6,769 nucleotides of DNA from Desulfococcus sp. Its GTDB lineage: Bacteria; Desulfobacterota; Desulfobacteria; Desulfobacterales; Desulfosalsimonadaceae. Every line of letters starts with the position of its first letter. Position 1 is the stretch's first letter. Made by a program: the position numbers and the translations under genes. The stretch lies in the NCBI GenBank assembly GCA_024641805.1, contig JAHECJ010000113.1:1-6769 (forward strand), read 5' to 3'. The notes below the pieces were generated by a model. It was not told the origin of the DNA. It did not search any database and worked only from the letters and a program-made list of their open reading frames with translations. This document shows, in pieces, positions 1 through 5,915 of this stretch.

Positions 1-747
1 TGTGAATGGTGATGTGGTCCCTGATCCATACCGGGGTTTTTGCGATCTGTCTGGCTTTTTCCTCGGACGCGAAAATAATGACGCACGCGCCGTCCGACTG
101 GGAGCACATGTGGATTAATCGAAGATCACCGATCAGCGGCGGAGAGTTTTTGATCAGGTCGTCCATCTGGTCCCAGTCCAGGCCGAAAGCGCGGTGGGAG
201 TTTGGGTTTTGCAGGCGTGCTTGTCCATAATAATGCGGTAGGTCATGGCCGCCTTCCGGGCCCGTTCCGCGCCGAACTCGTCGATGAGTTTCACGGCTGC
301 CTGGGCGGTGAGCGCGCCGGATTGCAGTTTCCTGGCCCACAGGGGATCGGCCATGTTGGTGATGCCGCCGGTGGTATGCCCTTCCTGGAGCTTTTCAAAG
401 CCGATGGCCATGACCACATCATACATGCCGGATGCCACCAGGTTGTCCGCGGCGCAGACGAGGGTTCCGCCGGTGGTCCCGCCGGTGGTCAGCCGGAAGG
501 AATCGCGGCCAAATGCACCGGAACCCAGGGTGTGCCAGAGGTCCGGCTGATGGACCATCTCAAACAGCTCCATGTTTCCGTGTACAATGCAGTCAATATC
601 ATCAATTTTAAGTCCGGCGTCATTGAGCGCCTGACGCACGGCTTCATGAATCATTTCAGGCTGGTTCACGTCCTCCCGGTGACTGGAAAACTTGGTTTCA
701 CCGATTCCGACAATTCCGACATTCCTGTTTTTCTTTTTATATCCCAT
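1..747 (-). CDS. SCP-x/thiolase-like protein, 3' end outside window, one-base frameshift
   Basis: This is a thiolase-superfamily protein of the SCP-x/lipid-transfer type that should bind acyl-CoA. The N-terminus GIVGIGETKFS (residues 11-21) is the typical first strand and loop, and ASGMYDVVMAIGFEKLQEG (105-123) is the conserved strand after the active-site helix. The residue aligned with the nucleophilic Cys of NNVCATG falls at Gly90 in TTGGTTGG, so the usual thiolase chemistry looks absent. The plain frame stops at 154-156 after a nonsense tail. Shifting by one base at the TTTT run (207-210) restores a family-like sequence: NPNSHRAFGLDWDQMDD, then LIGDLRLIHMCSQSDGACV, continuing open to base 1. 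I therefore read one gene with a one-base deletion. The ATG at 747 lies 3 bp after the stop of the preceding thiolase gene, with a GGGGG run upstream, which suggests translational coupling and a shared complex. The family is confident. Whether the frameshift is real or a sequencing error is unknown. Confidence 0.85.
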
Positions 748-750
748 AGC

Positions 751-1905
751 TTATACCCCCTGTTTCTCAAGGATGATCACGGCATGGTGCTGTCCGGCCG
801 CACCGGTGGTCCCGTGGGCAACCGCTTTTTTCGCGCCTTCCACCTGACGTTCGCCTGCTAAGCCTTGGAGCTGAAGAATTGCCTCGGTTGCCCGGGCCAG
901 GCCGCCCAGCATAATCGGATTGCCGTTTAACATTCCGCCGGAAAGGTTGACGTTTTGCTTATCCGGTCCGCCGGATGAGATCCATTCGCCCCCTTTTCCT
1001 TCTGCAACCAGGCCGATGCCCTCCGCCCACATGGGGAGCTGATAGGCATAAGCATCGTTTACTTCGGCCAGGTCAAAGGCTTTGGCCGGATCTGCGATTC
1101 CTGCCATTTTATATGCGCGGCCAGCCGCTTTCTTTAAGGCAAAATTGGATGTCAGATCTCTGTCTCCCAGGAAATAACTGTCCATGCAGCTTCCGAATCC
1201 GGTGAGGAAAACCGGGTTGTCGGTAAACTCACGGGCGCGTTCTTCGCAGCACAGGAGCATGCCCACCGCCCAGTCCGTGACCGGGTATTGATGAAGCTGC
1301 CGGATGGGGTCCGCGATCATGGCGGAATTTAAAACATCCTGTTCCGTAATTGATTTGTTCTCCCGGGCATGGGGATTTTTTGCGGCAAGCCGCCTTGAGC
1401 GGGCAACAATTTTGGCCAGATGATCATCTGTCACCCCGGATTGTTTCATATAGGCCCGTGCCTGAAATGCGCCGGCGTTTAAAAAATCCAGCCCCAGCGG
1501 GCGACAGAAAAACGGGTCAAATGCCAGGTTGGTGCACATATTCCGGCTTTCCGACTGGGATTCCTTGCAGTGCCCCATCAACAGCACCAGGTCATCGTGT
1601 CCGGACAGGATGGATGCCATGGCATATCCCAGGCCGTTGATACCGTCCTGGGCGGTTTTTTCTTCGCCCCTGAAGTGCGCGCCCACGACGTCCGTCATAC
1701 CGTTATCGGAAATGGTCCGGGCGTCAAACACATCGTCGGAACAGGTAATGATGTTCCGGATGCCTTTGTCCATGTCAAAGGTTACGCCGGTCTGGGTCAT
1801 GATGGATTCAAAGCATTCCAGGAGCATCCCCTGAAACCGCTGATACCAAATGTCCGGTTCGTTTTTGATCTGCGCCACGGCACAGACAGCGATTCGTCCG
1901 ATCAT
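751..1905 (-). CDS. SCP-x/thiolase-like protein (complete, lacks canonical catalytic residues)
   Basis: This is a 384-residue thiolase-superfamily protein, about the normal length for SCP-x-type thiolases. The N-terminal half holds the core strand SGHDDLVLLMGHCKESQ (101-117). KIVARSRRLAAKNPHARENK (165-184) matches the usual HRNAAKNP region. The C-terminal half has FDLAEVNDAYAYQLPMW (277-293), the counterpart of the ELHDAF motif, then NLSGGMLNGNPIMLGGL (320-336) and GTTGAAGQHHAVIIL (365-379). Two departures stand out. The position of the nucleophilic Cys is Ala85 or its neighbour Gln86, and the His of the GHP motif is Asn329 (GNP). The protein may thus be a non-thiolase acyl-CoA lyase, an aldolase, or a structural partner of the next gene, whose start lies 3 bp downstream. 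The ATG at 1905 follows GGAGAGGA with about 6 to 7 bases of spacing, a strong ribosome binding site. Family confident; reaction uncertain. Confidence 0.9.
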   Translation of the reverse strand: MIGRIAVCAVAQIKNEPDIWYQRFQGMLLECFESIMTQTGVTFDMDKGIRNIITCSDDVFDARTISDNGMTDVVGAHFRGEEKTAQDGINGLGYAMASILSGHDDLVLLMGHCKESQSESRNMCTNLAFDPFFCRPLGLDFLNAGAFQARAYMKQSGVTDDHLAKIVARSRRLAAKNPHARENKSITEQDVLNSAMIADPIRQLHQYPVTDWAVGMLLCCEERAREFTDNPVFLTGFGSCMDSYFLGDRDLTSNFALKKAAGRAYKMAGIADPAKAFDLAEVNDAYAYQLPMWAEGIGLVAEGKGGEWISSGGPDKQNVNLSGGMLNGNPIMLGGLARATEAILQLQGLAGERQVEGAKKAVAHGTTGAAGQHHAVIILEKQGV

Positions 1906-1913
1906 GTTGTATT

Positions 1914-1920
1914 CCTCTCC
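1914..1920 (-). promoter_or_regulatory. Ribosome binding site of the complete thiolase-like gene
   Basis: On the minus strand GGAGAGG sits 8 bases before the ATG at 1905. It is the strongest Shine-Dalgarno match in the window and supports this start. It also implies that the thiolase pair can be translated independently of the ligase gene located 620 bp upstream. Confidence 0.7.
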
Positions 1921-1931
1921 TTATATGGTTC

Positions 1932-1943
1932 ATAATGCATTAT
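1932..1943. promoter_or_regulatory. 12-bp perfect palindrome ahead of the thiolase pair
   Basis: ATAATGCATTAT is a perfect dyad 27 to 38 bases upstream of the thiolase ATG, where an operator or the -10 region of a promoter could lie. I found no convincing -35/-10 pair around it. By chance one or two 12-bp palindromes are expected in a window of this length, so this is only a weak candidate regulatory site. Confidence 0.2.
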
Positions 1944-1992
1944 TTGTGATTAAATCCCGTTAATATCGAGCAATGATGGATGAGTGGAATGA

Positions 1993-2020
1993 TGGAATGC
2001 TGGAAGAATGTTTTTGGGAT
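1993..2020 (+). repeat. Left inverted repeat of the four-helix-bundle cassette
   Basis: TGGAATGCTGGAAGAATG at 1993-2010, followed after three bases by TTGGGAT (2014-2020), recurs inverted at 2484-2513 with one mismatch in the 18-base block. It continues outward on the left as further degenerate TGGAA/GATGG units to about 1974. Confidence 0.65.
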
Positions 2021-2040
2021 AAACGGATACCATTTTTTTA

Positions 2041-2441
2041 TTACAGTTCATCCCACTCACCGGTTTTCTGTTTTACTCTAAGGGACTCAATCAATTTTAT
2101 TAAACTGTTCTCAACTTTATAGTGAAGTTCGTCCAGTTCTTCATAGTCTTCAGCAGAAATTTGACTGCTTTTTTAAAACTGATGCAGCAAGAATGAAATT
2201 CTCCGCATGAACCACGCGCAATATTCAGAAAATTAATATATTCTTTGATACTTCGACGGCAGTATCCTTCAGCAATGTTTCTTGAAATGCTGTGAGATGC
2301 GTCAATGGCATTTGCCGCAACTTTTTTTAGTTCAAAAGGGAATTTGGAAAATTTTTTACTGGCAAGGATGTAAAGAGAAACAGCATCCTGCCAAACTCTT
2401 AGCTGTTTGAATCCCCGGTTGATGTTTTTTCGTGCTTCCAT
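2041..2441 (-). CDS. Four-helix-bundle protein, 23S rRNA intervening-sequence (S23/IVS) family, frameshifted
   Basis: This is a small helical protein of the family first described from intervening sequences in 23S rRNA genes and now seen as stand-alone genes; its molecular role is not established. The recognisable motifs are LRVWQDA (14-20) at the start of helix 1 and the diagnostic SISRNIAEGYCRRSIKEYI (51-69), followed by FLNIARGSCGEFHS (71-84). The plain frame ends at 2100 after a non-family tail. A one-base shift near 2163-2166 (GCAGTC, probably once GCAGGTC) restores the expected end ISAEDYEELDELHYKVEN and SLIKLIESLRVKQKTGEWDE, with TAA at 2041-2043. Corrected, the protein is about 133 residues, normal for the family. 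The ATG at 2441 has AGGA five bases upstream. The gene lies inside the inverted-repeat cassette and seems unrelated to the catabolic genes. It is either a decaying gene or a sequencing error. Confidence 0.82.
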
Positions 2442-2483
2442 GGCGATCCTAAATCATGCCGATTGACAATCCAACCTTCCACC

Positions 2484-2513
2484 ATCCCAATATTCCATTC
2501 TTCCAACATTCCA
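2484..2513 (-). repeat. Right inverted repeat of the four-helix-bundle cassette
   Basis: Read on the minus strand this is TGGAATGTTGGAAGAATG (2513-2496), then five bases, then TTGGGAT (2490-2484). It mirrors the left copy at 1993-2020. Its outer end lies only 12 bp from the last base of the acyl-CoA ligase stop codon. More TGGAA-like units continue inward to about 2470. Confidence 0.65.
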
Positions 2514-2525
2514 GACCCTCAGCTC

Positions 2526-4334
2526 TCAATTCTTCAAATCCTCATACATCGTATCAATGAGGTCCGTATATTTGCCGTAAATCACGTTCCGTTTCATTTT
2601 CAGAGACGGTGTCAGTTCCCCGCCCGCCTGAGAGAATTCATTGCTGATGATCCGGTATTTTTTGATGGTTTCATACCGGGCCAGCTGTTTGTTTTTCTCC
2701 GCTACATGCTCATCCACGATTTTCAGGAAATCTTTGTTGTCCAGAAGATCTTCCGGCTTTGAAAATGAGATATTCTGGTGCCGGGCAAGGCGCTCCGCCT
2801 GTTCCAGGTTGATATTGATCAGGGCGCTTAGGAATTTTTTTCTTTCGCCCACAACAATAAACTGGGCAAACAAAGGATCGAACTTGAAGATTCCTTCGAT
2901 TTTCTGCGGGGCGATATTTTTTCCGCCGGAGGTGATAATCAGGTCTTTTTTACGGTCAGTGATCAAAAGAAATCCGTCTTCATCAAACTTGCCGATATCC
3001 CCGCTCATAAAATACCCGTCATCGGTAAAGGCGTTTTTCGTTTCTTTTTCCATCTTCCAGTACCCGGCAAACACGTTATCTCCCTTGACCAGGATTTCAC
3101 CGTCATCGGCTATTTTGATGTCAATACCGGGCAGTGGTTTTCCAACGGTTCCGATTTTATAATCCGCCAGATTGCTCATGGTGGCCGGCGCACAGCATTC
3201 CGTCATGCCGTATCCTTCGATGACAGTGATGCCGGATGCATTGAAAAACAGAACAATATCTCTCGAAGTCGGTGCCCCGGATGCGGTCATCCAGCGGACC
3301 CTACCGCCAAGGGCATCGGCGAGTTTTTTGAAGATGAGGTTGTACGCCAGTTTGTATTTAAGCCCGAGGACCAGCGGGATCGGTTTTTTCTTTTCCCTTA
3401 ATTCGCTGATTTCCAGACCGACTTTGTAGCCCCAGTGAAACATCTTCTGCTTCCATTCATCCTGTTCTTCCACCTGGCCAAGAATTCGCTGGTAGACTTT
3501 TTCGCACACCCGGGGCACTGCCAGTACAACGGTCGGGCATTTTTCCTTGACGTCCACCACAAAGGTGTCGATACTTTCGGCATAAGAGGCGGTGAGTCCC
3601 ACATACATACCATAAAAATGGCCGGCCACGCGCTCGAATACATGACTCAAAGGAAGCAGCGGCACGGTCTGGTCCGTATCATAGGCGAATTTAGGGGTGA
3701 TGCTGTCCAGTGAGTTAATAACCGCCATTATGTTTTTATGGGTGATCATGGCACCCTTGGGAACCCCGGTTGTGCCGGATGTGTAAACAATGGTGGCCAG
3801 GTCATCAGGGCGCACCTCTGCAGCTATGGTTTCAAACAAGGCCGGTTTTTCAATGTTTTCTTTTCCGGCGGCAATGAGTTCGTCAAAACTCATAACTGCC
3901 GGGTGGGGGTTTTTGGCGTCATTTTTGTTGAAAACAACTATTTTTTCCAACGATTCCACTTCATCGATGAAAGAGAGCGCCTTTTCCAGCTGCATTTTAT
4001 TTTCGACAAAAAGGACCTTTGATTCTGAATTTTCAACAATAAATTTGATTTCCTCGGCCACCAGGGTCGTATAAATCGGCACCACGACGGCACCCAGACC
4101 CAGCGTTCCCATATCGGTATAAACCCATTCAAGACGGTTTTCCGAAAGGATGGCCACCATGTTTCCTTTTTTAATTCCCAGTGAATAAAGGCCCAGTCCG
4201 ACAGACCGGGCGCGGTCATAATAAGCGCCCCAGGTCACCTTTTCCCATTTTTTATTTAGTTTTTTCTCAACAGCCAGCCGCTGTTTATATTTTTGCGCGC
4301 GATTTTTGAAAACCTCGTTGATTGTGCGTTCCAT
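2526..4334 (-). CDS. Long-chain-type acyl-CoA synthetase (AMP-forming)
   Basis: This enzyme activates a carboxylic acid with ATP to an acyl-adenylate and then to an acyl-CoA thioester, feeding the dehydrogenase encoded just upstream. It is 602 residues, the usual size for bacterial FAA1/FadD15-like ligases. Numbered from the chosen start, the ATP/AMP motif YTSGTTGVPKG lies at 184-194, EGYGMTE at 373-379, the ribose-binding Asp in GYFMSGDIG at 446, and the hinge region DRKKDLIITSGGKNIAP at 460-476. A C-terminal TPSLKMKR segment (about 575-582) holds the candidate catalytic lysine. No signal peptide or membrane segment is evident. Three consecutive candidate starts exist (GTG 4340, ATG 4337, ATG 4334). 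The Shine-Dalgarno AAGGGG at 4345-4340 gives a sensible 5-base spacing only to 4334. The ACAD gene ends 83 bp upstream, so the two are probably cotranscribed. The class is certain. The substrate is not; aromatic or branched acids are as possible as fatty acids. Confidence 0.95.
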   Translation of the reverse strand: MERTINEVFKNRAQKYKQRLAVEKKLNKKWEKVTWGAYYDRARSVGLGLYSLGIKKGNMVAILSENRLEWVYTDMGTLGLGAVVVPIYTTLVAEEIKFIVENSESKVLFVENKMQLEKALSFIDEVESLEKIVVFNKNDAKNPHPAVMSFDELIAAGKENIEKPALFETIAAEVRPDDLATIVYTSGTTGVPKGAMITHKNIMAVINSLDSITPKFAYDTDQTVPLLPLSHVFERVAGHFYGMYVGLTASYAESIDTFVVDVKEKCPTVVLAVPRVCEKVYQRILGQVEEQDEWKQKMFHWGYKVGLEISELREKKKPIPLVLGLKYKLAYNLIFKKLADALGGRVRWMTASGAPTSRDIVLFFNASGITVIEGYGMTECCAPATMSNLADYKIGTVGKPLPGIDIKIADDGEILVKGDNVFAGYWKMEKETKNAFTDDGYFMSGDIGKFDEDGFLLITDRKKDLIITSGGKNIAPQKIEGIFKFDPLFAQFIVVGERKKFLSALININLEQAERLARHQNISFSKPEDLLDNKDFLKIVDEHVAEKNKQLARYETIKKYRIISNEFSQAGGELTPSLKMKRNVIYGKYTDLIDTMYEDLKN

Positions 4335-4339
4335 CATCA

Positions 4340-4345
4340 CCCCTT
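4340..4345 (-). promoter_or_regulatory. Ribosome binding site that decides the acyl-CoA synthetase start
   Basis: AAGGGG on the minus strand lies 5 bases before the ATG at 4334, 2 bases before the ATG at 4337, and overlaps the GTG at 4340. The spacing favours 4334 and argues against the longest open frame. Confidence 0.6.
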
Positions 4346-4417
4346 GTAGACAGAGTAGTTAAATGCAGATCAATTGTCCGTTTCAGCCTTCTACCTTCAA
4401 CCTGATAACCTCAGAAA

Positions 4418-5581
4418 TTACATCATCACTTTTGATATAATCTCCCTCATAATCTCGGTGGTCCCGCCGCCAATGGAAAGGATGCGATTGTCGCGGTAAA
4501 GCCGTTCCACGACGTATTCCCTCATATAGCCATACCCGCCGAAAATCTGGACCGCATCATAGGTGACTTTGTCGCTCACACTGCAGGCAAAATTTTTAGC
4601 CATGGAAACTTCCTTGACCTGGTCAACGCCGGCACCTATCTTGGCGGCCACTCGGTACGTGAATTCCGTACTGGCTTCCACAAGCGTCGCCATATCCGCC
4701 AGTTTGTGACGGGTCACCTGGAAACCGGTCAGGGGTTTGCCGAACGCTTCTCTCTGTTGCGCGTATTTGATGGCTTCTTCAAGGGCCATGCGTGCGGTCA
4801 TGTTTGCCATAACCGCAAGAGCCAGGCGTTCCTTCTGGAAATTGATCATGATCGCGTAAAAGCCCTGGTTTTCGCCACCGATTATGTTTTCTGCCGGCAC
4901 CCGGCAATTGTCGAAAAAGAGTTCCGCGGTGTCCGATGCCCACCAGCCGGTTTTTTTCAGTTTTTTGGAAACGGAAAAACCGGGGGTGCCTTTCTCAACA
5001 ACGATCATGCTGATGCCGTGGGCGCCTTCTCCGCCCGTGCGGACCGCGCAGGTGACCTGGTCGGCCCGGCATCCGCTGGTAATAAATGTCTTGCTGCCGT
5101 TGACAATATAATGGTCTCCGTCACGGACTGCCGTTGTTTTCAGTCTTGCCACGTCCGATCCGCCGCCGGGTTCGGTGATGGCCAGGGCCGCGATTTTGTC
5201 TCCGGCCAGAACCGGAGGGATGAATTTCTGTTTCAGTTCCGCAGAGCCCAGGTTCAGGATTGGGGGAAGGGCAATGTTTAATGATCCGATACCGGCAACG
5301 AAACCACCGGAGGTGGACCTCATCAATTCTTCACTCGCGGCAATCCCGAAAAAGACATCCCCCGGCGTGCCGCCGAATTCTTCGGGAAATCCGATGCCAA
5401 GGATTCCGACATCTCCGGCTTTTTTGTAGATCTCTTTGGGGAATTCCCCGGCTTCTTCCCATTCCTCTATGAAGGGAAGCACTTCCTTTTTAATAAATTC
5501 CCGAACAGACTTGCGGACCATATCGTGGGCTTTGGTAAAATATTGCTGATAGGTTGACTCGGTTTTGAATTCAAAAGTCAT
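4418..5581 (-). CDS. Acyl-CoA dehydrogenase, long-chain/isovaleryl catalytic type
   Basis: This FAD-dependent enzyme introduces a trans-2,3 double bond into an acyl-CoA and passes electrons to electron-transfer flavoprotein. It is 387 residues, standard for the family. The N-terminal helical domain is followed by the flavin/substrate signature AITEPGGGSDVAR (134-146), the beta-domain ending near LFFDNCRVPAENIIGG (221-236), and the C-terminal helices with QREAFGKPLTGFQ (276-288) and QIFGGYGYMREYVVERLYRD (345-364). At the medium-chain catalytic position (the Glu of YEGT) this protein has IGGGTTEIM, with Gly372 instead. A Glu is present in FQKERLALA at Glu251, where long-chain and isovaleryl-CoA dehydrogenases carry the base. 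The open frame runs up to 5653, but the extra 24 residues are encoded by the palindromic repeat. The family-like N-terminus MTFEFKTES begins at 5581 behind GGCGGGG. The ligase gene follows 83 bp downstream. Confidence 0.96.
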   Translation of the reverse strand: MTFEFKTESTYQQYFTKAHDMVRKSVREFIKKEVLPFIEEWEEAGEFPKEIYKKAGDVGILGIGFPEEFGGTPGDVFFGIAASEELMRSTSGGFVAGIGSLNIALPPILNLGSAELKQKFIPPVLAGDKIAALAITEPGGGSDVARLKTTAVRDGDHYIVNGSKTFITSGCRADQVTCAVRTGGEGAHGISMIVVEKGTPGFSVSKKLKKTGWWASDTAELFFDNCRVPAENIIGGENQGFYAIMINFQKERLALAVMANMTARMALEEAIKYAQQREAFGKPLTGFQVTRHKLADMATLVEASTEFTYRVAAKIGAGVDQVKEVSMAKNFACSVSDKVTYDAVQIFGGYGYMREYVVERLYRDNRILSIGGGTTEIMREIISKVMM

Positions 5582-5609
5582 AATTGAACCCCGCCGGCTT
5601 GCTAAAAGA

Positions 5610-5698
5610 CTCAACTTTTGCGTTGCACTCGTTCTTTGTCGATTAGCGTACAAAAAGTACGCCTCACTCCAAAGAACTCGTGCGCCTTAAATTTGAAG
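5610..5698 (-). repeat. Palindromic repeat copy R1 (hairpin with pentanucleotide loop)
   Basis: This is an imperfect palindrome centred on 5654. GCGTAC (5646-5651) pairs with GTACGC (5657-5662) around an AAAAA loop. TTCTTTG (5632-5638) pairs with CAAAGAA (5670-5676), and GCAC (5625-5628) pairs with GTGC (5680-5683). All pairs share one axis and are separated by symmetric internal loops. The outer edges carry CTCAA and TTGAAG. Read on the minus strand it aligns without gaps in the core to R2 and shares with it the 19-base core GAGGCGTACTTTTTGTACG. It ends about 29 bp before the dehydrogenase ATG. Confidence 0.85.
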
Positions 5699-5809
5699 CC
5701 TTTTATTTTGCCATTAAAATTTTTATTAATGCTAAAAATTAAATATTCTTAGCGTAATGAGTTTCAGACCACGCGGAAATAAAACATTTTGAATTTTAAT
5801 TATAAACGT

Positions 5810-5898
5810 CTCAAGTTTGAGGCGCGCAACTCTTTTGCTGCGAGGCGTACTTTTTGTACGTCGAGCAGCAAAAGATGCAGCACAACGGAAAAATTGAG
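5810..5898 (+). repeat. Palindromic repeat copy R2 (long hairpin)
   Basis: This is an imperfect palindrome centred on 5853, with 20-base arms at 5831-5850 and 5856-5875. TCTTTTGCTGC pairs with GCAGCAAAAGA, then a 4/4 segment contains a tandem G-A mismatch, and CGTAC pairs with GTACG around a TTTTT loop. The outer edges are CTCAAGTTTGAGG and AAAAATTGAG. It is the same length as R1, lies in the opposite orientation, and begins (reading from the hydratase gene) 18 bp after the last base of that gene's stop codon. Confidence 0.88.
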
Positions 5899-5915
5899 CG
5901 TTTAGGGCAAAAATT

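Larger units (their letters stand above)
1974..2520. mobile_element. Inverted-repeat-bounded cassette carrying an IVS-type four-helix-bundle gene
   Basis: This stretch of roughly 0.55 kb interrupts the catabolic gene cluster between the acyl-CoA ligase stop (2526) and the thiolase start (1905). It contains one small gene (2041-2441). TGGAA-rich repeats flank it in opposite orientation: 1974-2010 reads as TGGAA/GATGG units on the plus strand, and 2470-2513 reads the same way on the minus strand. The best-matching blocks are 1993-2010 and 2496-2513, identical at 17 of 18 positions as inverted copies. Each is followed inward by TTGGGAT (2014-2020 and 2484-2490). No transposase is encoded and I see no clear target-site duplication. 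The mobile nature is inferred from the repeats, the insertion-like position and the sporadic distribution of this protein family. The TGGAA blocks could instead be a locally expanded low-complexity repeat. Confidence 0.4.
5582..5915. other. 334-bp intergenic region with two palindromic repeats and an AT-rich spacer
   Basis: No gene is supported here; the open frames crossing it have repeat-derived, low-quality protein sequence. It holds two copies of an 89-bp imperfect palindrome (5610-5698 and 5810-5898) in opposite orientation, and between them a 111-bp spacer that is strongly AT-rich. The spacer contains a small inverted repeat, AATTTTTA / TAAAAATT (5718-5725 / 5733-5740). A weak minus-strand promoter candidate, TTGAGA (5814-5809) with CAAAAT 17 bases downstream (5791-5786), could start transcription of the dehydrogenase, but its -10 matches only 4 of 6. 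Neither hairpin is followed by a T-run on the minus strand, so they do not look like classical terminators. Confidence 0.7.

Noticed and set aside
207..210. Programmed -1 ribosomal frameshift in the thiolase-like gene
   Set aside because: The local TGC AAA ACC does not allow good tandem re-pairing in the -1 frame, and I noticed no stimulatory hairpin just downstream; an indel is simpler.
202..861. 219-residue plus-strand open frame opposite the thiolase-like genes
   Set aside because: It is antisense to a clear thiolase-like frame, crosses the boundary of two genes and has no recognisable domain; it is a shadow of codon bias on the other strand.
1932..1943. Perfect 12-bp palindrome as a definite operator
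   Set aside because: One or two such palindromes are expected by chance in a sequence of this length and no promoter elements frame it; kept only as a low-confidence site.
4706..5281. 191-residue plus-strand open frame opposite the acyl-CoA dehydrogenase
   Set aside because: It lies wholly inside the dehydrogenase gene on the other strand, has no family resemblance and no credible ribosome binding site.
5831..5875. R2 hairpin as a rho-independent terminator of the hydratase gene
   Set aside because: The stem is strong, but the T-run on the plus strand (A-run on the minus) is in the loop, and no U-tract follows the stem in either direction; the repeated, opposed copies fit a dispersed palindromic element better.
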